25,119 nucleotides of DNA from Cellvibrionaceae bacterium (GTDB taxonomy: Bacteria > Pseudomonadota > Gammaproteobacteria > Pseudomonadales > Cellvibrionaceae). This document shows, piece by piece, positions 13,745-23,038 of the stretch; position 1 is the stretch's first letter; every line of letters starts with the position of its first letter. The position numbers were made by a program, and so were the translations under genes. Below the pieces are notes generated by a model. That model was not told the DNA's origin and made no database searches. It was given only the letters and a program-made list of their open reading frames with translations. The stretch lies in contig JAGKXA010000041.1 of the NCBI GenBank assembly GCA_021151615.1, forward strand, positions 1 through 25,119, written 5' to 3'.

Positions 13745-13871
13745 GCAAGTCACTGAAATGAAGGCTGTTGCTACAGCGCCTTATATTTGTGGTCTTTATT
13801 GTGTCAGTTGCGGCGATCTTAAGGCAGAATTAGCGCCCGACTCAACCGCCCAGACACAACACGCGATTTAA

Positions 13872-14957
13872 ATGCGAACTGCACCGGCAATGACTGACTC
13901 CACTACCCCCGACAATCCCGTTTATTTTGCGGTGCCCGGCGATATTAACAACCTCACCGGCGGCTATGGTTATGACCGCGAATTGATCAAAGGGTTGTCA
14001 CAACTGGGCATTCCTGTGGAGTTATTATCACTTTCGGCGGAATTTCCCGCCCCGAGCCCCTCCGCCCTGGCTGAAACAGCGCGCTTATTTGCAAGCCTGC
14101 CTGATAAAGCCCTGGTGATTGTCGATGGCCTTGCCTTCGGAGTGATGGATGCCATCGCCCTACAGGAGGCGCAACGCTTAACCCTGGTAGCCCTCTGCCA
14201 TCATCCATTGGCACTGGAGACAGGTATCGGTAATGAGCAGGCAAAACGCTTGCAAATTTCCGAAGCTATTGCTTTGAATGCAGCCTGCGCGGTATTAGTG
14301 ACCAGCGCAGCAACTGCACAAATACTGGTTAAAGATTTTTCCGTCGCCGAGGAAAAAATTATCCTTGCACGCCCCGGCACACATCGCCAGGAATTTGCAA
14401 AAGCTAACAATCAACCGCCGCAATTACTGACGGTGGCTACGTTAACCAAACGCAAGGGGCACGATGTATTAATTAAAGCACTTGCGCAACTTAAACATTT
14501 GCATTGGCAGGCGAGATGGATAGGCAGTGCCGCATTTGATCCTGAATGGGCAAGGTATCTCACCCAATTAACCGACGAATACGGCTTGGAAAATCGCATC
14601 GTACTACTGGGTAATCGCGAAGATTTAACAGAAGAGTACAGCAATGCTGATGCGTTTATTTTGCCATCACATTTTGAAGGTTACGGCATGGCCTTCGCTG
14701 AAGCACTGGCTTTTGGTTTACCAATAATTGCGGCGCGTGCCGGCGCTGTTCCCGACCTGGTTCCTGCCGATGCAGGAACATTGGTTCCTCCGGCCGATGA
14801 AAATGCACTGGCTGCTGCAATTAGTGAATTATTAACGAATCACATTTATCGCCAACAATTGCAATTGGGCGCACAGCGCGCCGCACTTACACTTCCCACC
14901 TGGGAAGATTGCGCCGCAATTGTGGCCGATGTTATTTATCACTTGAGGAATATATGA
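13872..14957 (+). CDS. Glycosyltransferase family 4 protein
   Basis: A 361-residue GT-B fold glycosyltransferase. The C-terminal nucleotide-sugar half is typical of GT4: LLTVATLTKRKGHDVLIKAL near 182-201, then DAFILPSHFEGYGMAFAEALAFGLPIIAARAGAVPDLV near 258-295, with the E-x7-E motif (EGYGMAFAE). The N-terminal acceptor half opens with a Gly-rich loop (NLTGGYGYDREL). It would add a sugar in a retaining reaction; donor and acceptor are unknown. It is transcribed divergently from the RibD-like operon, sharing a 127-base upstream region, and overlaps the following methyltransferase by four bases. An alternative start at 13890 (MTDSTTPDNP) is possible. No good ribosome site is seen for either. 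Confidence 0.9.
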   Translation: MRTAPAMTDSTTPDNPVYFAVPGDINNLTGGYGYDRELIKGLSQLGIPVELLSLSAEFPAPSPSALAETARLFASLPDKALVIVDGLAFGVMDAIALQEAQRLTLVALCHHPLALETGIGNEQAKRLQISEAIALNAACAVLVTSAATAQILVKDFSVAEEKIILARPGTHRQEFAKANNQPPQLLTVATLTKRKGHDVLIKALAQLKHLHWQARWIGSAAFDPEWARYLTQLTDEYGLENRIVLLGNREDLTEEYSNADAFILPSHFEGYGMAFAEALAFGLPIIAARAGAVPDLVPADAGTLVPPADENALAAAISELLTNHIYRQQLQLGAQRAALTLPTWEDCAAIVADVIYHLRNI

Positions 14958-15760
14958 GTAGTTTTTCTATTGCCTGGCTGGATTTACGCGAACCCGCCGA
15001 CTTTGCTGCACGCGATAAAAACCTGGTACAAACTGCACTGGATTGGCTGGGGCAAAAAAACGACCCTATTTCACCGGATCGCATTCTGGTTGACCTGGGT
15101 TCTGGTACCGGCTCCACCGTGCGCGCACTTACCAAACTCGGCGCAAGCAATTTTGTATGGCGATTGGTGGATCTGGATGGAAAATTATTAGATGAAGCGT
15201 TAAAGCGTCATGGCAAACAATTATTGATTGAAGACTATCAAGCCGATTTAACCGTCGTAAACGAATTGCCCTTAACCGGCGCCAATATTGTTACTGCATC
15301 TGCACTTTTTGATTTGGCATCAACAGACTTTTGTGATGCGTTAATTGCGCGCATAGATTCACGCAAAACTGCGTTTTACGCCGCACTCAATTACGATGGC
15401 AATACCCAATGGACGCCCGCTCATCCGCTCGATGAAGTTGTGTTAGCTGCATTCAATCAGGATCAATTGCGCGATAAAGGTTTTGGTCCTGCCCTTGGTC
15501 CAAATGCTACCGATTATTTAAAGCTGAAATTAGAAAGTGCGGACTATCAGGTACAGGTTGCACCCAGTCCCTGGCAATTAACCGGTGAGCAACAATCGCT
15601 GGTAGAAAACCTGATCGAGGGAATCGCTAAGGCTGTGGCAAAAAATTATGGCATTGATGCTAACGCGCTGCATGATTGGAAAACTTTTCGTTTGCAGCAC
15701 GCGGCAACCGGCAGTTGTGTGATTGGCCATTGGGATTTGTTGGCCTTGCCCAGCAAATAA
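14954..15760 (+). CDS. Class I SAM-dependent methyltransferase
   Basis: A 268-residue methyltransferase. The SAM-binding motif I is clear (ILVDLGSGTGSTVRAL, about 44-59), followed by an acidic motif II (WRLVDLDGKLLDEA) and the post-motif region NIVTASALFDLAS. It starts at ATG 14954, overlapping the stop of the glycosyltransferase (ATGA), with TGAGGAA four bases before the ATG. It is therefore translationally coupled and probably acts on the same product. The downstream gene is convergent and only five bases away. No catalytic specificity is visible. Confidence 0.88.
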   Translation: MSSFSIAWLDLREPADFAARDKNLVQTALDWLGQKNDPISPDRILVDLGSGTGSTVRALTKLGASNFVWRLVDLDGKLLDEALKRHGKQLLIEDYQADLTVVNELPLTGANIVTASALFDLASTDFCDALIARIDSRKTAFYAALNYDGNTQWTPAHPLDEVVLAAFNQDQLRDKGFGPALGPNATDYLKLKLESADYQVQVAPSPWQLTGEQQSLVENLIEGIAKAVAKNYGIDANALHDWKTFRLQHAATGSCVIGHWDLLALPSK

Positions 15761-15765
15761 AATGC

Positions 15766-17379
15766 TTACCGGGAAAAGGTATCGATCCATTTATTTTTAA
15801 TTTCATCCATTCGCCATACCGGGCCGGCATCAGCCGGTGTCAGGCCCTCTGCCCAGCCCCAGCTGGCAATTGCTTCCATAACCTTTGGATCACGCGCAAA
15901 AAAATGTACCGGCACATCACGATTATCCGTTGTACCCGTCACCAAAGGTGCGGGTTGATGATCGCCGAAGACTAAAGCCACCGTATTGTTATTGGCGTAG
16001 TGAGCCAAATAATCCACCACTGCGCTGATGGAATATTGGGTCGTCAACCGAAATTGCAGTCGCACACGGTCCGCATCTTTCCAAACTTCTTCTGGTGAAT
16101 CACCGGCAGTAGCCTGCTCATTAAAAATCTGACCGTCGCCAATCTGATTCCAATCCACCAATTCCGGTACGGGCGTCCAGGGGGCATGGGAAGAAATTAA
16201 TGCGATCTCCGCCATCACTGGCTTACGATCTTGAATAGCCAATTCGTTGCGCTGAAACGCGGCAAGGGAAAATTGATCCGGCATGGTAATCCAGTTAAAA
16301 GGCTTGCCTTCGTAACCTGAATTGTTAGCGTGATAAATCTGGTCGTAACCGAAGTAGTCCCCCTCCGGCCAGGCCATACTAATCGCAGGCATTACCGCCA
16401 CAGTGCGCCAACCAGCCGCATTAAATAAACGGTTAATGGATGGGTAATCGCTCATCACTAATGTGTCGTAACGGGTTTGGCTATTAATCCATAACCCGGA
16501 CATGGCAGTGCCATGGGCAAACCAACTTAAGCCCCCAAATGTTGGTGAGGTTAAATACGCGCTACGCATAGCGATTCCTGCATCGCGCAACTGCTGCTCC
16601 TGTTGCTGCAAGAAAGGACGAAAATCTTTTGCAAACTCGGGTTTATCCAACAGAGTGCGACCGTAGGATTCGATAAAAATAATCAGCACATCTTTGCCAT
16701 TCAGCGCTGCAAATAGTTGCGGGTTATTTTTAACGGCGGAAGCTTGTGCACTCGCCTGGTTAAGCTCTTTACGAAATTCACGCGTATCCTTCACGCTGGC
16801 AATTGTCGAGCTCGTGTGCGTAGCCAGCAATTCGTAAAAGCCCGCAATAGCATAGCGGGAATCCACCACACGCAAACCGCACCAAACAGCTAACAGCCCG
16901 GCCAATACTAATGCACTGGTTTTTCCGTAAGCCAATTGCGTTTTGCGAATAGCGTTTAACAACAAAAACGCCAACCCGATAATGAGCAGCACCAGTACCA
17001 CCAACACTGTGCCGACAACCAGCGCAGCAGACTCACCTAATGCACCTTTTAGCAGATGAATTCCATTGCCGAGCAAATAGGCATCAAAGATGGGATTAAA
17101 TGGCCGGGCAAATACATTAAAGGTTGCCATATCGGCAAGTTTAAAAATCGTCCCCGCCGCTAACACACTCGCCGCCAGCCAGCGCAATACTTTCCCGAAC
17201 TTACCAGGAACCAACAGTACCAACCCGAGCAATAACAGCTCAAGAGGCAGGCGCAGAAAGCTGTCGGGATATATATCGGACAATCGATTGGGAATAACCA
17301 AGACGCAAAAAATCAACCCTATTGGCAAGAGCGCCAGGAAATCTTTCAATTGGCTATTTTTTTTAAGGTTTTCACTCAT
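15766..17379 (-). CDS. LTA-synthase-like membrane sulfatase-fold protein
   Basis: A 537-residue protein with about five N-terminal membrane helices (roughly 13-33, 44-59, 64-85, 119-145 and 155-172) and a periplasmic alkaline-phosphatase/sulfatase-fold domain. Metal ligands are visible: E237 in IIFIESYG, D473 and H474 in VFGDHQPAP, and H398 in SSHAPW. The likely nucleophile is T280 in SPTFGGLSW; there is no Cys-x-Pro-x-Arg sulfatase motif. This matches the LtaS/phosphoethanolamine-transferase group that transfers phospho-alcohols from lipids onto glycans, rather than true sulfatases. It is convergent with the methyltransferase gene. Its place beside a CDP-alcohol transferase and a flippase-like gene suggests that it uses a lipid made locally. 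That is inference. Confidence 0.85.
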   Translation of the reverse strand: MSENLKKNSQLKDFLALLPIGLIFCVLVIPNRLSDIYPDSFLRLPLELLLLGLVLLVPGKFGKVLRWLAASVLAAGTIFKLADMATFNVFARPFNPIFDAYLLGNGIHLLKGALGESAALVVGTVLVVLVLLIIGLAFLLLNAIRKTQLAYGKTSALVLAGLLAVWCGLRVVDSRYAIAGFYELLATHTSSTIASVKDTREFRKELNQASAQASAVKNNPQLFAALNGKDVLIIFIESYGRTLLDKPEFAKDFRPFLQQQEQQLRDAGIAMRSAYLTSPTFGGLSWFAHGTAMSGLWINSQTRYDTLVMSDYPSINRLFNAAGWRTVAVMPAISMAWPEGDYFGYDQIYHANNSGYEGKPFNWITMPDQFSLAAFQRNELAIQDRKPVMAEIALISSHAPWTPVPELVDWNQIGDGQIFNEQATAGDSPEEVWKDADRVRLQFRLTTQYSISAVVDYLAHYANNNTVALVFGDHQPAPLVTGTTDNRDVPVHFFARDPKVMEAIASWGWAEGLTPADAGPVWRMDEIKNKWIDTFSR

Positions 17380-17421
17380 TATAAAAATATTTTTTGTAAA
17401 AGTTTTATAGGCAAGGCCAAT

Positions 17422-18594
17422 CTATTCAGCGCTGGCTGCGCAACAGTATTTGAGTTTGACAATATCAACAATTTTCTGAGCAGAGTAGCCGTCACCAAAA
17501 ATGCTCTCGAAGGCTTGACCCTCTAGTGTCGTTATTGGTGAGTCTGCATGTTTCGACAGAAAAAGTTCGATTAATTTTTCAAATTCACCCGCATTGGTGG
17601 TTGTTACCATGCTTTTTTTATTCGCCAAGGTTTCAGGCCGATCGGTACAGTTTCGAACAATTAACGCTGGTTTTCCAAGTGCTTCAGCTTCCTCCTGCAC
17701 ACCACCTGAATCCGTAACAACGAACTCACTCCTGGATAACAGCCAAACAAAGGTTAGGTAATCCTGCGGCGGCAATAAATAGATATTTGAAATACCCTCA
17801 AATATTTGACGCGCACTCCTGTCAATCTGTGGATTAAGGTGTACCGGGTAAACAAAAGACCAATCCGGATGTTTTTTTGCACACCTAATGAGCGCATCGC
17901 ATAACTCTGAAAAAGGTGCACCAATAGACTCACGTCTATGTAAAGTGACCAACACCATGCGTTTCGTGAGTCTAACCAAAGGAATGTTAAACTGCTCGTA
18001 AAGATTTCGGGCAAATACCCTATCCGCATTTTCCGGAAACATATTGAGCGCTAAGCGTAACGCATCGATGACCGTATTTCCGGTGACGTAAATAAGGGCT
18101 TGGCTAATATTCTCGCGCAGCAAATGATCGCGCGCACCGACAGTCGGCACCATATGAAGATCGGCAATCCGGCTGACCATTTGCCGATGGGCTTCCTCCG
18201 GATAGGGCGCAAGCAGATTCCCGGTGCGTAAACCCGCCTCAATATGAACAAGCGGTATTCGATTGTAAAAGGCAGCCAAGGCCCCCGCCATACAACTGGT
18301 TGTATCACCCTGAACCAGCACTACATCGGGTTGTTCACGTACCAGCACCGAATTTAACTCAGATAACATCCCGGCCAGCGATTGGTCAATTGACAAACCA
18401 GACACGTCAACATTGAGCTCAATGTCAGTTTCAATTTGAAACAGCTCAAGCGCCTGCACCAACATTTCGCGATGCTGGCGCGTGACACAAACTATCGGGC
18501 TTGTTGCTTCATCTTGCTGCAACGCACGAATCACCGGAGCCAGTTTTATAGCTTCTGGCCTGGTACCAAAGACAATGAATACTTTAAGTACCAT
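17422..18594 (-). CDS. wecB: UDP-N-acetylglucosamine 2-epimerase, non-hydrolysing (WecB type)
   Basis: A 390-residue enzyme that interconverts UDP-GlcNAc and UDP-ManNAc, supplying ManNAc-type sugars for surface polysaccharides. The family signature is complete: VFGTRPEAIKLAPVI at the N-terminus, QGDTTS (D97), HIEAGLRTGN (E119), PEEAHRQ, LVTLHRRES (H219) and DSGGVQEEAEALGKPALIVRN. The ATG at 18594 is preferred over a GTG one codon upstream (18597). No WecC-type dehydrogenase is in the window, so the use of the product is not settled here. It is the last gene of the minus-strand polysaccharide run; the methyltransferase gene ends 33 bases upstream. Confidence 0.95.
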   Translation of the reverse strand: MVLKVFIVFGTRPEAIKLAPVIRALQQDEATSPIVCVTRQHREMLVQALELFQIETDIELNVDVSGLSIDQSLAGMLSELNSVLVREQPDVVLVQGDTTSCMAGALAAFYNRIPLVHIEAGLRTGNLLAPYPEEAHRQMVSRIADLHMVPTVGARDHLLRENISQALIYVTGNTVIDALRLALNMFPENADRVFARNLYEQFNIPLVRLTKRMVLVTLHRRESIGAPFSELCDALIRCAKKHPDWSFVYPVHLNPQIDRSARQIFEGISNIYLLPPQDYLTFVWLLSRSEFVVTDSGGVQEEAEALGKPALIVRNCTDRPETLANKKSMVTTTNAGEFEKLIELFLSKHADSPITTLEGQAFESIFGDGYSAQKIVDIVKLKYCCAASAE

Positions 18595-18627
18595 CACCTG
18601 CTTCCTTCCAAATGAAACCCTTCCATA

Positions 18628-19398
18628 CTACGTCAATCTCGCCTCAACAGAAAAAAAATCGGCTCCCTCGCTCGCTCCTCGCGCCTCATAGTTCCACCAT
18701 GTGCCTTGCAATTCAAAACCGGCTTCTTGCAAGAACCGGCACAAGTCCTCCGGTGAATATGGACGAATGCGACTCTCAGTATTAATCACCTGCTCAAGAC
18801 TTCCATCCAGGGAATATTGCTCATAACGACGTTGAATAAAATTAACCGCTCCTTCTGCGGTTATGGATTTAAATCGCTTTAATAGCCCACCCCCGGGTAT
18901 CATACGGGTGTAGTCCTCCATCCAGGAAGCGGTTGGTTTAGCCAAGGGTTTGGGTATAAACGCATCCAAAAGCACACAGCCGCCATCCTTCAGTAAAGGC
19001 TTTAGTGATAACAAAAATTTTTCGACCTGCGCGGGTTGAGTTAGATAATTGATGCTGGAAAATCCAAAAAAAATATAGTCGTACTTTTCCTGCAACGCGA
19101 TTGAACACGCATTCATTGCTATCAATTGGATATTCGTAATTTTTTCGGCAGCATTTTCCAGCTTACGCTTTAACTCAAATAACATGGGCACAGACGCATC
19201 TATACCAACCAAATGCTCACAAACCTTGCTCACAGGTATGCTGATCCTCCCCGTGCCACATCCCACTTCCAGTACCGATACTTTTCCCTTTGTGCGCTCA
19301 ACATAAAAACCTATATCGTCATAGCGCATATTCAAGGCCATATCTTGATCAAAAATCGACGCAATTAGGTCATAGTTTTTACTAACGGAAGAATTCAT
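18628..19398 (-). CDS. Class I SAM-dependent methyltransferase of the glycan cluster
   Basis: A 256-residue methyltransferase with motif I VSVLEVGCGTGRISIPVSK (about 40-58), motif II VGIDASVPMLFEL and a YDYIFFGFSSINYL block after the SAM pocket. The C-terminal part (ITAEGAVNFIQRRYEQYSLDG and onward) resembles small-molecule and sugar methyltransferases. Its ATG overlaps the stop of the GT2-GT4 fusion by four bases, so it is translationally coupled and probably methylates the glycan, perhaps as an end cap or a sugar modification. The acceptor is unknown. Confidence 0.88.
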   Translation of the reverse strand: MNSSVSKNYDLIASIFDQDMALNMRYDDIGFYVERTKGKVSVLEVGCGTGRISIPVSKVCEHLVGIDASVPMLFELKRKLENAAEKITNIQLIAMNACSIALQEKYDYIFFGFSSINYLTQPAQVEKFLLSLKPLLKDGGCVLLDAFIPKPLAKPTASWMEDYTRMIPGGGLLKRFKSITAEGAVNFIQRRYEQYSLDGSLEQVINTESRIRPYSPEDLCRFLQEAGFELQGTWWNYEARGASEGADFFSVEARLT

Positions 19399-21554
19399 CT
19401 GGCTTTAACCTGGGCCGTATAAATAGCCAATTGCTGGGCGGCACGCTCGCTCCAGTAGAATTGCTGCAATGTTTCGCGATCAGGAATTTCGTGCATGTGG
19501 CGGATCTGTTCATGATCAAAATAGAAGGCAATCCACATAAAAAAATCGTCCCAATTTGCAACAACTTTCAATCCGGAAAATCGATAGCCCTCCAGCCCGC
19601 GCGCTGCATCACCTGTAGAAACACAGACGCGCCCACAGGCCAGTGCCTCTATCGTCTTAAGACAGGAACCGCGGATATCAGTCAGCGGATTCACCATTAA
19701 GGTTGCGCCATTCAGGAAATCTTCCACGCGGTCGGTCATATTAACAAGTTCAATACCAGGTAGTTGAAAACGCGGATTGCTCGCTACGAAAGCAGCTGAA
19801 TCTTCCAACCCGGCCAATACCTGCAATTTAATGCCCGGATAACGCTCACGTAATTTATCCCAGAATTGGTCGATAAACATTTCAATTCCGCGACGATTGG
19901 GCAAATAACGAAACGCCCCGACAAATATCAGCGTCTGCCCAACCGACTCTGATGAATAGTGGAATCGGAGGGGATCTACACCATTCTCAATACATTGATT
20001 TGCAACAGGTAGTAGCCGTGAATCTTCCGGGCTGCAAGTGAAAATCGCATCGTAAGACGGCAACAACTGTAACAACTTTTGGTCAGCGCGCTGCGCGTCG
20101 GGCCCTACCCCCAAATTCACATCGTGCAAAGTAATCGCCCAAAATGATTGCTTCTGACGGAGCCTCACCAACTCACACAACTCTTCATGCTCAACTTGAA
20201 CGACCGCAGGATGGATGCGGTCTATTATATTTTTAGTCAGTTGATACAATTCTTCTCGCGCATGACTACTCATACGCGCCAAACGGCTGTTTGCGGCTTC
20301 AGAACGCGGCGATTTCAATAAGCTGATTACGGAAAAAGGATTTTCTGCTGGTAAATTTGCTTTCGCATAACTACTCGCTTCATCCGAAATTAACCAGATA
20401 TTAAAATGCTGGGCAATTTGCCGGTAGAGATTTCGCTGGCGTACCGCGGCTCCATGGGCTGCGGGGTAAATCGCAAAGGGGACAATCAATAACAGCCATG
20501 GCAAATTTGGATTGGAAATCGGAAACCGGTAATCAATATTTTCTACCACATAGGTACGATTCAGATCAGAAGACAGAATACCGGCCGAGAAAGTATCGCT
20601 GACTAACGCTTTAATTACGGGCCAACCTGTACAGCCGGTATCGCGCAAACGGCGCCCCAACCAAAAAAGATGAACTCCCTGCAGGCCAAACCTTAGATAG
20701 AAAATCCATTTATTACGTGAAAAAATACGCTCAACTTGCTCAGGAGAATAAAAACGACCTACCGTTGCTCTATGCAAATGCCAGGCTCTGGCCGCGGGAA
20801 CAAACAAATTACTATATCCAGCTAAATTCGCTCTCACACCCCAATCCACATCCTCCCAGTAAAAAGGATCATAACAGTGCGAGAAACGAATAAATTGCTG
20901 CAATAAGCTTTTCCTGAATAGAGAAGCACCTCCACCAGAATATAGATGTTCAACCACCTGCGTGGATACCGGTTCACGATCAAATAAATGCACGTCATCG
21001 TATTCAATTCGAATACCGGTTAAACCTGTCTCTTCGCGCCGGCGCTGTGAATCCTCTAAGAATATTTGACTAGCAACCGAGAATACTTGCGGAGCACGAA
21101 ATCTGAATAACTCCTGCAAACAATCCGGTTCCACTCGCATATCGTTATTAAGCAGGAACACCCATTCATGGCGCGCCAGATCCAATCCCCGCTTGATAGC
21201 ACTTGAAAAACCCAGAGGCTCAACTTCGTGCTCCCACTCAATGTCCGGATATTCTGTTTTCAACGCGAGATAACGAGAAGCAGGCGCCCCGTTAGCAACC
21301 ACAATAAGTTGGAAGGGCTCTCCGGTTTGGGCTAACGCCTTCAAGACTGAATCCAGGCACACTTTTAATAGCGTCGGGTTATCTCGCTCCGGAATAACGA
21401 CGGATATCCCGACTTGGTCGCAATTTACTGGACGTGAACAAATTGACTCGCCATGTACAAGACGGCCGAGTCGGGACATGAAACGACAAAGGATATAAAA
21501 AGTGAAGCCGACGGAATAACTTATTCCGTATGAAATGCGCGTTCTTATCGACAT
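19395..21554 (-). CDS. Two-domain glycosyltransferase (GT2 + GT4 fusion)
   Basis: A 719-residue protein with two catalytic domains. Residues about 47-290 form a GT2 (GT-A) domain: GISVVIPERDNP, the donor/metal motif LLNNDMRVE with D138, and the acceptor motif YWEDVDWGVRANLAGY. Residues about 345-719 form a GT4-like GT-B domain: QTLIFVGAFRYLPNRRGIEMF, then DRVEDFLNGATLMVNPLTDIRGSCLKTIEALACGRVCVSTGDAARGL. A short hydrophobic stretch at about 11-25 may associate with the membrane. Such fusions add two sugars in sequence during polysaccharide or glycan assembly. The gene overlaps the radical SAM gene by ten bases and the methyltransferase by four. Confidence 0.9.
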   Translation of the reverse strand: MSIRTRISYGISYSVGFTFYILCRFMSRLGRLVHGESICSRPVNCDQVGISVVIPERDNPTLLKVCLDSVLKALAQTGEPFQLIVVANGAPASRYLALKTEYPDIEWEHEVEPLGFSSAIKRGLDLARHEWVFLLNNDMRVEPDCLQELFRFRAPQVFSVASQIFLEDSQRRREETGLTGIRIEYDDVHLFDREPVSTQVVEHLYSGGGASLFRKSLLQQFIRFSHCYDPFYWEDVDWGVRANLAGYSNLFVPAARAWHLHRATVGRFYSPEQVERIFSRNKWIFYLRFGLQGVHLFWLGRRLRDTGCTGWPVIKALVSDTFSAGILSSDLNRTYVVENIDYRFPISNPNLPWLLLIVPFAIYPAAHGAAVRQRNLYRQIAQHFNIWLISDEASSYAKANLPAENPFSVISLLKSPRSEAANSRLARMSSHAREELYQLTKNIIDRIHPAVVQVEHEELCELVRLRQKQSFWAITLHDVNLGVGPDAQRADQKLLQLLPSYDAIFTCSPEDSRLLPVANQCIENGVDPLRFHYSSESVGQTLIFVGAFRYLPNRRGIEMFIDQFWDKLRERYPGIKLQVLAGLEDSAAFVASNPRFQLPGIELVNMTDRVEDFLNGATLMVNPLTDIRGSCLKTIEALACGRVCVSTGDAARGLEGYRFSGLKVVANWDDFFMWIAFYFDHEQIRHMHEIPDRETLQQFYWSERAAQQLAIYTAQVKAR

Positions 21555-23038
21555 GAAATTTCCATCAAAGCAAACCCCAGTCGTCGCGCATCTTTTCCCG
21601 AGCCATCCCGTGAGGGAGAAAATAGATGTGTAGTTTCAAATTCGACCAACATAATCTCCTCATCCGCAACCGCTAAGGGTATTTTTAACTGAAAGGGATA
21701 ATTTTCACGCCCTTCATTTGCTATAGAAGCCTGTTCAATTCCCACTTTCACAAGGAGCGTATTAACCTCCCCGACCGGCGCGGGAGGCAATAGGCCGGAC
21801 AACAGCAAATGTGACGCATTCGCCACCCTTAGCACTAACGCACTGGCGGTATAGGTTGAGGACCAAACATGATTTGACTCCACAGGATGCCATCCTAATA
21901 ACAATTGCTGCTGGCATTCCAGAGGATGCAAATACGTCTTCACATCCAACGAGTTACTCTTTGGCAGATATGCAACTTTATAAATGCAAGTGCGACATTT
22001 TTCATCAATCCCATCACTATAATCCTTACGAAATGCCCGATATGCGGGGCTGTGCCAAATTGAAAATAGATCCGTAGCTTTCAGATTACCCATTGCAATT
22101 TGGTCGCGCACTTCACAAACCACCAGATCACCATTCGCTAGTATATGAACCGTGTTCCAGGGGTTTTGTTCGCAGGAATGTATCTTTGCGCCCTGAGGTA
22201 ATGGCCCAGTGAACGCTATTGGTAGCTCAGCTAAACATGGGCTTACCTCCAGTTCCTTGCTGGATAGATTCAACTCTATTGCAGGATATCGCTCACCAAT
22301 CCGTTGCAACATTTGGGCGAGGCGCATGCGAAAACTAACTGTCAAATTACCAGCGATTAATTCCTGGCTGAACTGTTCAGGAATATTGTCGCGACGAATG
22401 ACCGGGTGTACATCAATTCGATGGACGCCAAGCTCACTGGCAAGGTCGACGATTGAAGGGAGTTCGTCCAGGTTTTTCTCCATCGCAACAAAAGCAAAAT
22501 CTATCAGGGGCAGAGCACTGCCGTGTTTTTGCTTGAGCGACTGCAGCAACGCAATATTCTCACGCAGGTTATCAACAGACGAATGCCCATAAATATCTTG
22601 ATAAGAAACCTCGTTTAACGCGTGAATAGAAATAGTTAGCCTATCCAAACCGTTCAGCACGAGTGCTTCAACTATTTTAGGTTTTGCAGAACTAAGTACG
22701 GTTACAAGTTCTACCCTGGCACCAGTCGCTTTAGCTAATGCAATTGCATCTGGCAGGTGAGGATAGTGAATAGATTCGCCCGAATAATTTAGTCGTATCA
22801 CGCCAGGGTTATGCATTTGTGCGATAATACGTTGATAGAGGGAAAAATCCATATGCTCCCCCTTCCCTCTCAACGCCGACCGCGAACAAAACACGCAATC
22901 GAACGGACATTTTGAAGTCAGCTCAATCCAATATTCCTGTGGGAGACTCTGGGTTTTTAATAGAGAAACATCAAATACAGTCGCTATTTTTTCAGACTTG
23001 GGAAGGATTTTTCCAACGAGCTTCTTCAATAAAGACAT
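21545..23038 (-). CDS. Radical SAM/SPASM enzyme with C-terminal beta domain
   Basis: A 497-residue iron-sulfur enzyme. The radical SAM cluster motif is C44-x3-C48-x2-C51 (CPFDCVFC), with the YSGESIHYP region near 85 in place of the usual GGEPLL. A SPASM-like region follows, with C289, C308 (GDLVVCEVRDQIAMGNL), C348 and C351 (EKCRTC) available for auxiliary clusters. Residues about 380-497 form an extra domain (LGWHPVESNHVWSSTYTASALVLRV to DARRLGFALMEI) of the kind often appended to polysaccharide enzymes. Its final PxxxGxxxDARRLG block is notable. The ATG at 23038 has a GGAG ribosome site; a longer frame to 23125 begins inside the previous gene without one. It overlaps both neighbours. The substrate is unknown, and a sugar or glycolipid is likely from context. 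Confidence 0.87.
   Translation of the reverse strand: MSLLKKLVGKILPKSEKIATVFDVSLLKTQSLPQEYWIELTSKCPFDCVFCSRSALRGKGEHMDFSLYQRIIAQMHNPGVIRLNYSGESIHYPHLPDAIALAKATGARVELVTVLSSAKPKIVEALVLNGLDRLTISIHALNEVSYQDIYGHSSVDNLRENIALLQSLKQKHGSALPLIDFAFVAMEKNLDELPSIVDLASELGVHRIDVHPVIRRDNIPEQFSQELIAGNLTVSFRMRLAQMLQRIGERYPAIELNLSSKELEVSPCLAELPIAFTGPLPQGAKIHSCEQNPWNTVHILANGDLVVCEVRDQIAMGNLKATDLFSIWHSPAYRAFRKDYSDGIDEKCRTCIYKVAYLPKSNSLDVKTYLHPLECQQQLLLGWHPVESNHVWSSTYTASALVLRVANASHLLLSGLLPPAPVGEVNTLLVKVGIEQASIANEGRENYPFQLKIPLAVADEEIMLVEFETTHLFSPSRDGSGKDARRLGFALMEISCR

Noticed and set aside
13799..13859. TTGTGTC and GACACAA arms 47 bases apart between the RibD-like and GT4 genes
   Set aside because: Seven-base arms so far apart can arise by chance and no regulator is known, so I do not call an operator.
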